Assembly: GCA_934320655.1 (NCBI GenBank) | Contig: CAKRFN010000002.1 | Location: forward strand, 248,001-312,000 | Direction of reading: 5' to 3' | Source of the DNA: an uncultured Eubacterium sp. | GTDB lineage: Bacteria; Bacillota; Clostridia; Lachnospirales; Lachnospiraceae | Length of the DNA: 64,000 nucleotides | In this document: positions 8,533 to 17,117 of the stretch, one piece after another | How the letters are laid out: each line of letters starts with the position of its first letter | Position numbering within the stretch: position 1 is the first letter of the stretch | Position numbers and translations under genes: made by a program | The notes under the pieces: model-generated | Told to the model about the DNA's origin: nothing | What the model saw: only the letters and a program-made list of their open reading frames with translations | Databases searched by the model: none

Positions 8533-9492
8533 CTATTTCTGCGCTGTGATGTTGACCCACTCGCCCTGATGATTGATTTCTAAGATCGTCAGCCCTGCCG
8601 CCTCGATCGCCGCAGCGACTTCCTGCTCCTTGAAATCAATAATGCCGGAGGTGATAAAAATACCGCCCTCCTTCATGCGCGCCAGAATCACCGGTGCCAT
8701 CGGTATGATCACATCCGCCAAAATATTTGCCACCACGATATCGTAGCCGCCTCCGACCGTCTCCTGCAGCGCAGTATCATCGATCAGATTGCCGCAGTAA
8801 AACGTGCCGAGCTCCCGTGCCAGATGGTTTACCTCAAAATTCTCATAGGTGGACGTCAGACATGCCTCGTCAATGTCCGTGCCGACCACGCTGCCCGCGC
8901 CGAGCTTCAGCGCCACAATCGACAAAATACCGCTGCCGCAGCCGACATCGAGTACGCGGTCGCCATCCTTCATATATTTGCGCAGCTGGCGGATGCAAAG
9001 CTGTGTCGTCTCATGCTTGCCCGTACCAAACGAAATACCGGGATCGATCTCGATCATGACCTTGCCCTCATCCTCAGGCTTTAATTCCTCCCAGGTCGGT
9101 TTGATCAAAATATCATCGAGATAGAACGAACTGAAAAACTTCTTCCAGTTATTGATCCAGTCGATATCCTCCGTCTGTCCTGCCGTGATCGTAGCCGCTC
9201 CGATGTCCGCATACTGCTTCTGTTCTTCCAGTGCCAGCATCACGCGCTTTAACAGCGCCTCGCGCTCAGCTTCTGTCGTCTCATCCGCATCCAGATAAAA
9301 CGTCACGCGGCTCGTACCGTCATCCTCACCCAGCTCCGGCGGAAAATCGATAAACATTTCCCCGATCTCGTCCTTGGTCAGCGGTACATTATTCTCAATC
9401 ATCGCGCCCTCGATGCCAAGTTCGTCCAGCATCGCAACAATCAGATCCTCCGCTGCGGTCGTCGTCGCGATCGTATAGCTATTCCACTTCAT
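8533..9492 (-). CDS. prmA: Ribosomal protein L11 methyltransferase PrmA
   Basis: 319 aa. The N-terminal substrate-recognition domain is followed by the class I SAM methyltransferase domain with IDPGISFGTGKHETTQLC, VLDVGCGSGILSIVALKLGA (about residues 180-200), and the NPPY-like motif as VVANILADVI. It trimethylates ribosomal protein L11. It is upstream of rsmE by 21 bases, so the two are probably translated from one message. The start follows AAGGAGACAACCT. Confidence 0.95.
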   Translation of the reverse strand: MKWNSYTIATTTAAEDLIVAMLDELGIEGAMIENNVPLTKDEIGEMFIDFPPELGEDDGTSRVTFYLDADETTEAEREALLKRVMLALEEQKQYADIGAATITAGQTEDIDWINNWKKFFSSFYLDDILIKPTWEELKPEDEGKVMIEIDPGISFGTGKHETTQLCIRQLRKYMKDGDRVLDVGCGSGILSIVALKLGAGSVVGTDIDEACLTSTYENFEVNHLARELGTFYCGNLIDDTALQETVGGGYDIVVANILADVIIPMAPVILARMKEGGIFITSGIIDFKEQEVAAAIEAAGLTILEINHQGEWVNITAQK

Positions 9493-9522
9493 AGGTTGTC
9501 TCCTTGTATATTTGCTTTTTCC

Positions 9523-10341
9523 TTATTTGTTTCGTCCGAGTTCCCGCGACTTCTCGGCGCCCACATGTACCGCATCAATCACAGCCGCACGCATGCCGCC
9601 CTTTTCCAGCGCATAACAGCCCTCGATCGTCGTCCCTGCGGGTGAAGTCACCATATCCTTTAACACACCCGGATGCGTGCCGTTCTCCAGATACATCCGC
9701 GCGGTTCCCATGACAGTCTGTGCCGCCAACTGGTAGGCTGTCGCACGCGGCAATCCCTCGCGCACACCGCCGTCTGCCATTGCCTCGATAAACATCGCCA
9801 CATACGCGGGACCGCTGCCACTCACACCACATACCGCATCGATCAGATGCTCCGGTACCCATTCCACGATACCGAGCGGCGCAAACAGTGCCTCCGCCGT
9901 CTGTTTTTCCACATCGGTCAGATCACAGTCACTGCACAGCGCAAATGCACCGGACAATACCATCGCGGGCGTATTCGGCATCGTGCGCAGCACACGCGGC
10001 TTCGCATCGATCATGGAACGGATCTGACCCGCCGACAAGCCTGCCGCGATCGAAATCACACATTTTCCGTCCAACGCCTGTTTCGTGGATGCGAGCGTCT
10101 GTGCCATATACTGAGGCTTGACCGCCAGTATGACGATATCCGCACTCACGCACACCTGCTCGTTGTCCGCCATGACATGCACGCCAAACGTGCGCATCTC
10201 CTCCTGCTTTGCCTCACTCACATCATATACATAGATCTGTTCCCGATCCACAACATTGCTCGCAACGATTCCATGTAAAATCGCACCGCCCATATTGCCA
10301 CAGCCGATGAATCCGATTTTCTGCTCTATTTTTCCACTCAT
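9523..10341 (-). CDS. proC: Pyrroline-5-carboxylate reductase ProC
   Basis: 272-aa NAD(P)H-dependent enzyme for the last step of proline synthesis. The Rossmann motif IGFIGCGNMGGAILHG is at the N-terminus. The family signature near the C-terminus reads TVMGTARMYLENGTHPGVLKDMVTSPAGTTIEG. It is probably the first gene of the proC-prmA-rsmE-desulfurase run, with 30 bases to prmA. Ribosome binding site GGGAGGCACAAA. Confidence 0.95.
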   Translation of the reverse strand: MSGKIEQKIGFIGCGNMGGAILHGIVASNVVDREQIYVYDVSEAKQEEMRTFGVHVMADNEQVCVSADIVILAVKPQYMAQTLASTKQALDGKCVISIAAGLSAGQIRSMIDAKPRVLRTMPNTPAMVLSGAFALCSDCDLTDVEKQTAEALFAPLGIVEWVPEHLIDAVCGVSGSGPAYVAMFIEAMADGGVREGLPRATAYQLAAQTVMGTARMYLENGTHPGVLKDMVTSPAGTTIEGCYALEKGGMRAAVIDAVHVGAEKSRELGRNK

Positions 10342-10415
10342 TTTGTGCCTCCCGAATCTTCTGCAAATAAACCTATGTCATTACAATTTCAATAGATGAT
10401 GACATTCCTCTCTAC

Positions 10416-10444
10416 ACTATCCGATAATTCGCCCGTTTTGTCAA
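10416..10444 (-). promoter_or_regulatory. Promoter upstream of proC
   Basis: A -35 TTGACA (10439-10444, minus strand) and a -10 GATAGT (10416-10421) with 17-base spacing, about 75 bases before the proC start. Confidence 0.5.
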
Positions 10445-10516
10445 GTAAACGTTTTGCTGCGAAGGCAGCACGCATCCCCGCGGAGCGTTTTATGTGACAG
10501 AAATTTCCTAGCACAC

Positions 10517-10553
10517 AAAAAAACCAGCCATGTGTAATCTCACACACGACTGG
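10517..10553 (-). terminator. Terminator of the small J-domain gene
   Basis: On the minus strand an arm CCAGTCGTGTGT pairs with ACACATGGCTGG, with one mismatch, and is followed by seven T. It lies about 40 bases after the stop. Confidence 0.75.
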
Positions 10554-10590
10554 CAATCCATATCGATTCTTCCATCCAGCACAGCCCTCA

Positions 10591-11127
10591 TCAACAAGCG
10601 GCAAACACCAGACGCAGCCTGTCATACTCCCGGTTGATCTCCTGTAATGTCTCTGTATCACCGCACATATTGTCGGGATGGTAGATCTTGATCAGATCCT
10701 TATAGCGCTTTTTCAGTGCGATCTCACTCTGCACACCGATAAAAAACAGCTCGCCCTTTACGACCGATGCCTCCTGTCTGGGTGCAGGCTCCTGTCTCTG
10801 CTGGAAACGCCGCACATGGTCATAAAACTCTCTCTGGCGCTCCAGATATTGCTTCTCATTCGCAAGTTTTTGCAGCTCGTCCTCTAATACCTGCTGCTTC
10901 ATGCGGAGCACATACTCCTCCTGCGCACGAAACTTTGCATCCGCCTCTTTCTCGCGGCGAAAGTCCCTGCGTTCCCGCTCTAAGCGATCCCACTGTAATT
11001 GCAGGCGGCGTTTATCATCCTCCAATGTGCGTTGGTCACGCTCCATCTGCATTGTTTTCTTAAAAAACCACTGCCGGAATTCCATCAGCTCATCCGGTGT
11101 CTCGGGTACGGCGGTGTGTAACGACAT
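10591..11127 (-). CDS. Protein with coiled-coil and C-terminal J domain
   Basis: 178 aa. Residues 25-110 are a highly charged predicted coiled coil (QMERDQRTLEDDKRRLQ, RQREFYDHVRRFQ). The C-terminal 50 residues resemble a J domain, with helix II KRYKDLIKIYHPDN carrying the HPD motif, and helix III (EINREYDRLRL). The J domain is at the C-terminus and no zinc or substrate-binding region exists, so it is not DnaJ itself. It would be expected to stimulate DnaK toward a specific partner bound by the coiled coil; that is inference. It has its own terminator and lies just after dnaJ on the same strand. Ribosome binding site AAAGGAGA. Confidence 0.8.
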   Translation of the reverse strand: MSLHTAVPETPDELMEFRQWFFKKTMQMERDQRTLEDDKRRLQLQWDRLERERRDFRREKEADAKFRAQEEYVLRMKQQVLEDELQKLANEKQYLERQREFYDHVRRFQQRQEPAPRQEASVVKGELFFIGVQSEIALKKRYKDLIKIYHPDNMCGDTETLQEINREYDRLRLVFAAC

Positions 11128-11225
11128 ACGCGGGTCTCTCCTTTAGTGCGTAAAACCGGAATTCTGCACGCAGAATCCCCCTCTCTATCTTCTGTCTCTG
11201 TTTAGTATAGCGTGATTTAAAACAA

Positions 11226-11290
11226 AAAATCAAGATGTTGCGAATAATTTTTCAAAAAAATTTTTCTTCCACAACATCTTGATAATTTTT
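11226..11290 (-). terminator. Terminator after dnaJ
   Basis: Long inverted repeat with arms ATCAAGATGTTG and CAACATCTTGAT around an AT-rich loop of about 30 bases. On the minus strand it is followed by a T run. It ends the hrcA-grpE-dnaK-dnaJ unit. Confidence 0.75.
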
Positions 11291-11326
11291 ACCTTGTATG
11301 ATTGATGTATATTTCGCAGATTTTAT

Positions 11327-12490
11327 TTATTTTTTACGTCCAAATCCCTTTTTTCTGGGCTTTACATCGCCATCTGCAGCACCATTCTGGTTCGCCAGTG
11401 AATTGCCGGTCTGTGCATCAAACTGACGCAGCAGATCCTTTGCCGTACTGTTGAGTCCGGTCGGCACCTGTACGATCAGTGTGACATACTGGTCACCACG
11501 TACATTGGAATTACGCAGCGACGGCACACCTTTTCCTCTCAGACGGATACGTGTGTCGGTCTGTGTACCAGGCTTTACCTCGTAGATCACATCGCCGTCT
11601 ACCGTACCGATACGCACCTCGCCGCCGAGCGCTGCCTGTGCATAAGAAATCGGAGCGGTCGAATACAGATCCATGTCACGCCGCTGCAAAAACGGATGTG
11701 CACTCACGATCACCTCTACCAGCAGATCGCCTCTCGGTCCGCCATTGATTCCCGGCTCACCCTTTTCACGGATACGCACACTCTGCCCGTTGTCGATACC
11801 GGCAGGAATGCTGACCTCGATCTTCTTGCGGTTGTTCAGATAACCGGTACCACGGCATCCGGGACACTTCTCCTTGACGATCTTACCGGTTCCGTTACAG
11901 TCCGGACAGGTCGTGATGTTCTGTACCATGCCAAACAGCGACTGCTGCGTCATGCGCACCTGACCGCGCCCGCCACATTTTTTACAGGTTTCGGGGCTCG
12001 TTCCGGGCTTTGCGCCTGTGCCGTGGCAATCCGGACACTCATCCTTCAAGACCATGTCGATCTCTTTTTTACAGCCAAATACGGCTTCCTCAAAGGTAAT
12101 GCGCACCTGTGTCCGGACATTCGCACCCTTCATCGGGCCGTTGTTCGCACGCCTGCTGCCTCCGAAGCCGCCGCCAAACAGATCTCCGAAAATATCTCCG
12201 AAGCTGCCAAAAATGTCTCCCATATCATTAAAATCAAAACCGCCGCCTGCTCCGGCACCACCGTCAAAGGCTGCATGACCGAACTGATCATACTGGCGTC
12301 TTTTCTCGGGATCACTCAAAACCGCATACGCCTCGGATGCTTCCTTGAACTTCGCCTCTGCCTCTTTATCACCCGGATTTATATCCGGGTGATATTTTTT
12401 GGCAAGTGCACGATATGCTTTTTTCAGTGCTGCTTCATCGGCGTTTTTGTCAACGCCGAGAACCTCGTAATAATCTCTCTTGTCTGCCAT
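11327..12490 (-). CDS. dnaJ: Chaperone DnaJ
   Basis: 387-aa Hsp40 co-chaperone of DnaK. The N-terminal J domain has HPD in YHPDINPGDKEAEAKFKEASEAY. A Gly/Phe-rich linker (GGAGAGGGFDFNDMGDIFGSFGDIFG) follows. Four CxxCxGxG zinc repeats occur at about residues 150-215 (CPDCHGTG, CKKCGGRG, CPDCNGTG, CPGCRGTG). The C-terminal substrate domain is complete. It starts one base after the dnaK stop region, so it is translated from the same message. Ribosome binding site AAGGAAGT lies within the dnaK end. Confidence 0.98.
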   Translation of the reverse strand: MADKRDYYEVLGVDKNADEAALKKAYRALAKKYHPDINPGDKEAEAKFKEASEAYAVLSDPEKRRQYDQFGHAAFDGGAGAGGGFDFNDMGDIFGSFGDIFGDLFGGGFGGSRRANNGPMKGANVRTQVRITFEEAVFGCKKEIDMVLKDECPDCHGTGAKPGTSPETCKKCGGRGQVRMTQQSLFGMVQNITTCPDCNGTGKIVKEKCPGCRGTGYLNNRKKIEVSIPAGIDNGQSVRIREKGEPGINGGPRGDLLVEVIVSAHPFLQRRDMDLYSTAPISYAQAALGGEVRIGTVDGDVIYEVKPGTQTDTRIRLRGKGVPSLRNSNVRGDQYVTLIVQVPTGLNSTAKDLLRQFDAQTGNSLANQNGAADGDVKPRKKGFGRKK

Positions 12491-12492
12491 TT

Positions 12493-14373
12493 TTATACTT
12501 CCTTGAAGTCTGCGTCTACGACATCATCATCTGCGGGGCCCGCACCTGCTGCTGATCCCATATCAGGACCTGCGCCTGCTCCCATATCGGGGCCTGCACC
12601 TGCTGCCTGTGCGCCTTCATACATCTTTGCGAATACCTTCTGAGCGCTCTCCATCAGCTTCTCTTTCGCTGCCTTCATCTCCTCTACGGTAGACTCAGTC
12701 ATGTTCTCAGCCTCGGGATTTGCGTCTACGAGTGCCTTTAATGCGTTCAGATCAGCCTCTACAGCGGACTTATCTGCTGCATCAAGCTTGTCGCCTACCT
12801 GATCGAGTGCCTGCTGTGTCTGGAATACAAACGCATCTGCATCGTTTCTGGTGTCGATCGCCTCTTTACGCTTCTTATCCTGTGCCTCGTACTCAGCGGC
12901 TTCCTTGACAGCCTTATCGATCTCATCATCAGACATGTTAGATCCTGCTGTGATCGTGATATGCTGCTCCTTGCCGGTTCCGAGATCCTTTGCGGATACA
13001 TTTACGATACCATTTGCATCGATATCGAATGTAACCTCGATCTGGGGAACACCACGGCGTGCCGGAGGGATACCATCCAGACGGAACTGTCCGAGTGATT
13101 TGTTATCTCTTGCAAACTGACGCTCGCCCTGTACAACGTTGATATCTACGGCAGTCTGGTTATCTGCTGCGGTAGAGAAGATCTGGCTTTTCTTGGTAGG
13201 GATCGTTGTGTTACGCTCGATCAATCTCGTAGCAACACCACCCATTGTCTCGATAGACAGTGACAGCGGTGTAACATCAAGCAGTAAGATCTCACCTGCG
13301 CCTGCATCTCCGGCTAATTTACCACCCTGGATAGATGCACCGATCGCTACACACTCATCGGGGTTCAGGCTCTTGCTGGGCTCTTTGCCTGTGAGCTGTT
13401 TTACCTTATCCTGTACAGCCGGGATACGTGTAGATCCACCGACTAACAGTACCTGACCGAGATCTGCGTTTGTCAGACCTGCATCCTTCATCGCGTTCTG
13501 TACAGGGATGGCGGTCTTTTCTACGAGGTCATGTGTCAGCTCATCGAATTTTGCTCTTGTTAAGTTCATATCAAAGTGCTTCGGTCCCTCTGCGGTTGCA
13601 GTGATGAACGGAAGGTTAATGTTTGTAGTTGTAGCAGATGAAAGCTCTTTCTTTGCCTTCTCAGCAGCCTCTTTCAGACGCTGTAATGCCATCTTATCAT
13701 TTGAAAGGTCTACGCCCTCTGCCTTCTTAAACTCGTCGATCATCCACTGGGTCACACGGTTATCGAAATCGTCGCCGCCCAGATGTGTATCACCGTTGGT
13801 AGACAATACCTCGATGACACCGTCACCGATCTCGATGATAGATACATCAAATGTACCACCACCTAAATCGTATACCATGATCTTCTGCTCTTTCTCGTTG
13901 TCCAGACCATATGCCAGAGCTGCTGCGGTCGGCTCGTTGATGATACGCTTTACATCCAGTCCTGCGATCTTACCTGCGTCCTTGGTAGCCTGACGCTGTG
14001 CGTCATTGAAGTATGCAGGAACAGTGATAACTGCCTCCGTCACTGACTCACCCAGATAGCTCTCTGCATCTGCTTTCAGCTTCTGTAAGATCATCGCTGA
14101 GATCTGCTGCGGGCTGTAGCTCTTGTCGTCGATTGCCTTCTTGTAATCGGTTCCCATATGTCTCTTAATAGAAGAGATGGTCTTTTCTGCGTTGGTGACT
14201 GCCTGACGCTTTGCAGGCTCACCGACCAGACGCTCACCGGTCTTTGTAAATGCTACGATAGACGGTGTAGTTCTGGCACCCTCCTGATTTGCAATAACGG
14301 TGGGCTTTCCACCTTCCATAACGGCTACACAACTGTTTGTTGTTCCTAAGTCAATACCAATAATCTTGCTCAT
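12493..14373 (-). CDS. dnaK: Chaperone DnaK
   Basis: 626-aa Hsp70. The ATPase domain opens MSKIIGIDLGTTNSCVAVMEGG and includes VYDLGGGTFDVSI and LLVGGSTRIPAVQ. The linker LLLDVTPLSLSIETMGG is near residue 365, followed by the beta substrate-binding domain and helical lid. The C-terminus is rich in G, A and D with a repeated GPDMG unit and ends in VDADFKEV, the usual EVD-type tail. It is third gene of the CIRCE-controlled operon. Ribosome binding site AGGAGGGAAACATT. Confidence 0.98.
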   Translation of the reverse strand: MSKIIGIDLGTTNSCVAVMEGGKPTVIANQEGARTTPSIVAFTKTGERLVGEPAKRQAVTNAEKTISSIKRHMGTDYKKAIDDKSYSPQQISAMILQKLKADAESYLGESVTEAVITVPAYFNDAQRQATKDAGKIAGLDVKRIINEPTAAALAYGLDNEKEQKIMVYDLGGGTFDVSIIEIGDGVIEVLSTNGDTHLGGDDFDNRVTQWMIDEFKKAEGVDLSNDKMALQRLKEAAEKAKKELSSATTTNINLPFITATAEGPKHFDMNLTRAKFDELTHDLVEKTAIPVQNAMKDAGLTNADLGQVLLVGGSTRIPAVQDKVKQLTGKEPSKSLNPDECVAIGASIQGGKLAGDAGAGEILLLDVTPLSLSIETMGGVATRLIERNTTIPTKKSQIFSTAADNQTAVDINVVQGERQFARDNKSLGQFRLDGIPPARRGVPQIEVTFDIDANGIVNVSAKDLGTGKEQHITITAGSNMSDDEIDKAVKEAAEYEAQDKKRKEAIDTRNDADAFVFQTQQALDQVGDKLDAADKSAVEADLNALKALVDANPEAENMTESTVEEMKAAKEKLMESAQKVFAKMYEGAQAAGAGPDMGAGAGPDMGSAAGAGPADDDVVDADFKEV

Positions 14374-14432
14374 AATGTTTCCCTCCTGATTTCATTCTTA
14401 AATATATAAAATGTTGAATTACCTGTGTTGTA

Positions 14433-15104
14433 TTACTGTACGACAGCTACCATGCTGTGCCGCACGACGCTGTCCCGATACATGTAGCCCTTCTGCAGCT
14501 CCTGCGCTACGATTCCGGACTCGTATTCCTCACTCTCCACCTGCATCACTGCGTTGTGGAATTCGGGATCAAACTCTTTGCCGACTGCCTCGATCGGCTT
14601 GACATCCAGCTCATCAAATACAGTCATCATCTGCTTGTAGATCTTATCCATGCCTTCCACAAATGCATCCGACTTCTGTTCCTCGGGAACAGCCGCCAGA
14701 CCGCGCTCGAAGTTATCCACAACGGGAAGAATCTTCTCGATGATGCTCTTGGCTCCGACCTCATACATCTGGGTCTTTTCCTTTTCGGTGCGCTTGCGGA
14801 AGTTCTCAAACTCTGCCATCTGGCGTTTCACCTGATCGGTCAGCTCCTCGATGCGCTCGTCGCGCTTATCTTTTTGCTTTTCTTTCTTTTTTTCTTTTTT
14901 CTTAAAAGGTCCTTTCTTCTGTGCATCTGCCGGTTCTTCTGCGGTTTCGTCCGCCGCAGGCTCTGCCGCATCAGCCTCCGGTGCGGTCGTTTCCGCATCC
15001 GATGCTGTATCCACTGTCTCGTCAGATGCTGTATCTGTCTCCGTATTTTCTGCGGTTTCTGTCTGTTCCAGTTCCTGATCTACCGTTGTCTTTTCTTCTG
15101 CCAT
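14433..15104 (-). CDS. grpE: Nucleotide exchange factor GrpE
   Basis: 223 aa. The first 80 residues are a low-complexity acidic stretch rich in T, E, A and D, followed by a basic KKKEKKKEKQKDKRDE patch. The long dimerising helix (EFENFRKRTEKEK) and the C-terminal beta domain (EFDPEFHNAVMQVE, GYMYRDSVVRHSMVAV) are typical. It releases ADP from DnaK. The acidic N-terminal extension is longer than in E. coli. It lies 16 bases after hrcA; ribosome binding site AAGGAAGG. Confidence 0.96.
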   Translation of the reverse strand: MAEEKTTVDQELEQTETAENTETDTASDETVDTASDAETTAPEADAAEPAADETAEEPADAQKKGPFKKKEKKKEKQKDKRDERIEELTDQVKRQMAEFENFRKRTEKEKTQMYEVGAKSIIEKILPVVDNFERGLAAVPEEQKSDAFVEGMDKIYKQMMTVFDELDVKPIEAVGKEFDPEFHNAVMQVESEEYESGIVAQELQKGYMYRDSVVRHSMVAVVQ

Positions 15105-15120
15105 TTGCAGCCACCTTCCT

Positions 15121-16167
15121 TTATGTTTGTCCGGGCGGCTTTTTAAAAATACCGTCCAGCTGATTTTTCAATGTCTTTAGATTATCTACCACATTCTCGT
15201 AATCCATACGCTTCGGACCGATAATACCGATCGTTCCTTTCATGCCCTCTCCCAGCTCATAGGTTGCTGTGACAACGCTGCAATCCTTCATCGTCTGTAC
15301 CGGCGACTCGCTGCCGATGTACACCTGAATGCCGGTGTTTTCCTCGTCATTGAGCGAATCACTGACGAGCCCTGCCAGCTGCTGTTTTTCCTCAAACGCG
15401 GAAATCAGTTCGCGTGCCTGACCTGAGTCTGCCAGCTCCGGATATTTGAAAATGTTTGTCGCGCCACTCGTGTAGATCTCCAGATCCTCATCCTCGGATA
15501 CAGACTCGGCGATTGCATCCAGCACCTTGCTCACGATCTCACTGTGAATGCCTGCCTGCTCCTTGAGCTTAGCGATCGTCGCCAGATTGATCTGGCTAAG
15601 TGCCAGTCCGCTCAGGCTCGTATTCAGCAGCAGATTCAGCTTTAAGATCTGCTCGTTGTCCAGTCCGTCAAGCTCGGTGCGGATGATCTTGTTCTTGACG
15701 ATATTTCCCTCAAGAACAATGACTGCTAAAAGCTGCTCCGCATCCACCTGTGAGAGCTGGATGAATTTGAGCTTGCCGTGCTGATACTGCGGCGCGGTGA
15801 TCATCGTGGCATAGTTGGTATTGTTTGCCAGCAGCTTCACCACATTTTTGAGCACCTGCTCCATCTTCTCCGTGCGCTCGATGACGAAATTCTTCATCTC
15901 GGACACTTCGCGTTCCTTCTCCTCCATGAGATGATCCACATAGAAGCGATAGCCCTGATCAGAAGGGATACGGCCTGCGGAGGTATGCGGCTGTACAATG
16001 TAGCCCAGCTCCTCCAGATCGGACATCTCGTTACGGATCGTCGCAGAACTGAGATTCAGATCCGTGTACTTTGAGATCGTCCGTGAACCAACCGGCTCTC
16101 CCGTCTCCAAATAAGTCTGTATGATCGCTTTTAGGATTTTTGTTTTTCTCTCATCTAACTGCTCCAT
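15121..16167 (-). CDS. hrcA: Heat-inducible transcription repressor HrcA
   Basis: 348 aa. The N-terminal winged helix (ILKAIIQTYLETGEPVGSRTISKY, SSATIRNEMSDLEELGYIVQPHTSAGRIPSDQGYRFYVD) is diagnostic. The C-terminal GAF-like part ends GTIGIIGPKRMDYENVVDNLK. It binds CIRCE, needs GroE for activity in Bacillus, and represses its own operon. A perfect CIRCE lies 27 bases upstream of its start. Ribosome binding site AGAGGTAAGTC. Confidence 0.98.
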   Translation of the reverse strand: MEQLDERKTKILKAIIQTYLETGEPVGSRTISKYTDLNLSSATIRNEMSDLEELGYIVQPHTSAGRIPSDQGYRFYVDHLMEEKEREVSEMKNFVIERTEKMEQVLKNVVKLLANNTNYATMITAPQYQHGKLKFIQLSQVDAEQLLAVIVLEGNIVKNKIIRTELDGLDNEQILKLNLLLNTSLSGLALSQINLATIAKLKEQAGIHSEIVSKVLDAIAESVSEDEDLEIYTSGATNIFKYPELADSGQARELISAFEEKQQLAGLVSDSLNDEENTGIQVYIGSESPVQTMKDCSVVTATYELGEGMKGTIGIIGPKRMDYENVVDNLKTLKNQLDGIFKKPPGQT

Positions 16168-16193
16168 GACTTACCTCTGACCTTTTGCTGTTA

Positions 16194-16220
16194 TTAGCAC
16201 TCGCCTCAAAGGAGTGCTAA
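16194..16220. promoter_or_regulatory. CIRCE operator
   Basis: TTAGCACTC-N9-GAGTGCTAA, an exact match to the CIRCE consensus, between the hrcA promoter and the hrcA start. It is the HrcA binding site and explains heat control of all four downstream genes. Confidence 0.97.
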
Positions 16221-16234
16221 TCATTTCTGTAATT

Positions 16235-16263
16235 AAGATAACACTGCCTTCTGGTAATGTCAA
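16235..16263 (-). promoter_or_regulatory. Sigma-A promoter of the hrcA operon
   Basis: A -35 TTGACA (16258-16263) and a -10 TATCTT (16235-16240) on the minus strand with 17-base spacing. The expected start site falls at or just before the CIRCE. Confidence 0.85.
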
Positions 16264-16313
16264 CACTAAATTTATGAAAAAAGTATGAAAATTGTAAGAA
16301 TCTTTAAAAACAT

Positions 16314-16355
16314 AAAAAGGACTGTACCTTCTTACTCTGTCCGTACAGTCCCTTT
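16314..16355 (-). terminator. Terminator after the thioesterase gene
   Basis: Minus-strand stem AAAGGGACTGTAC / GTACAGTCCTTTTT with a 15-base loop; the 3' arm runs into T residues. It separates the thioesterase gene from the hrcA promoter. Confidence 0.8.
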
Positions 16356-16415
16356 CCATATAATATTTCTTTATAGCTAACCGGAATCTGACTCCCCCGT
16401 TAGACTCCAATTCTG

Positions 16416-16805
16416 TTATGCTTCTCTCTTGGCATTTGCTTTTGCCTGAAACTTTTCATTCTGGATCACAAAACGCTCATGCCGTCCCTCACCGACGAGA
16501 CCTTTTGCATCGTGCGCCTGCACGGTAAATACGAGACGTCGTCCGTCCACTTCAACCAACTCGGATTCACAGATGACATCCATACCGACCGGGGTCGGTG
16601 CGGTGTGTTTGATCTCCAATAATGTTCCGACCGTACCGCTGCCTTCCTCCAGATGCTCTGCGACGCTCCGCCAGCAGGTCTCCTCCATGAGTGCAATGAG
16701 CGCTGGAGTCGCAAATACGTCAAGCGTGCCGCTGCCCATTTTCTTGGCGGTGTTTGCTTCGTTTACGGTAACTGTTCTGGTTCCTTTGATTCCTGTTTCT
16801 AACAT
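16416..16805 (-). CDS. Hotdog-fold thioesterase family protein
   Basis: 129 aa. The order of motifs (VFATPALIALMEETCWRSV, then GTVGTLLEIKHTAPTPVGMDV, then LVFTVQAHDAKGLVGEGRHERFVI) matches the fluoroacetyl-CoA thioesterase-like hotdog family. Such proteins hydrolyse small acyl-CoA esters, but the substrate here cannot be inferred. The E in MEETC and the H in IKHTAP are the likely catalytic pair by family analogy. It is monocistronic: repeat copy 2 is upstream and a terminator downstream. Ribosome binding site AAGGAGAT. Confidence 0.85.
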   Translation of the reverse strand: MLETGIKGTRTVTVNEANTAKKMGSGTLDVFATPALIALMEETCWRSVAEHLEEGSGTVGTLLEIKHTAPTPVGMDVICESELVEVDGRRLVFTVQAHDAKGLVGEGRHERFVIQNEKFQAKANAKREA

Positions 16806-16877
16806 GGTGTAATCTCCTTTTCTTCTATAAAATATGTAGTAAGTTTTCGAGGCATGTGAGCACGATATTTCGTATTT

Positions 16878-17100
16878 GCATCTCCCGCAAGCATATGTAA
16901 ATCGAGGCTGCGGTCACAGCCATTCACAAAAGTAGCAGCGCGAGCAACGCCATGTCTGAGTTTGCTGCCTTTGCGCGATGGAGATGAGACTTATAACTCG
17001 TGGAAGCCTTTGCTGAACACGAGTTAGTTCTTACTAAGGCTCATCGGAATGGTTCGTGCAACGAAAGCAAAACAGACATGCTTGCGGAAGCTGCGTCCTC
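16878..17100 (+). repeat. TIR repeat, copy 2
   Basis: A 223-base element in the gap between metH and the thioesterase gene. Left end GCATCTCCCGCAAGCAT at 16878-16894; right end ATGCTTGCGGAAGCTGC at 17080-17096, then GTCC. It contains a GGCTG/CAGCC hairpin around 16915-16931, the stem AACTCGTG (16995-17002) / CACGAGTT (17018-17025), and an outer CATGTCTG / CAGACATG stem. It is highly similar to copy 3 and, reversed, to half of copy 1. Confidence 0.8.
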
Positions 17101-17117
17101 ATGGTACATTCAGCGAG

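Noticed and set aside
11696..12643. 315-aa plus-strand frame opposite dnaJ and dnaK
   Set aside because: Antisense shadow spanning two conserved genes; composition reflects the reverse complement.
16171..16410. 79-aa minus-strand frame over the CIRCE region
   Set aside because: It covers the hrcA promoter, CIRCE and a terminator, so it is regulatory DNA.
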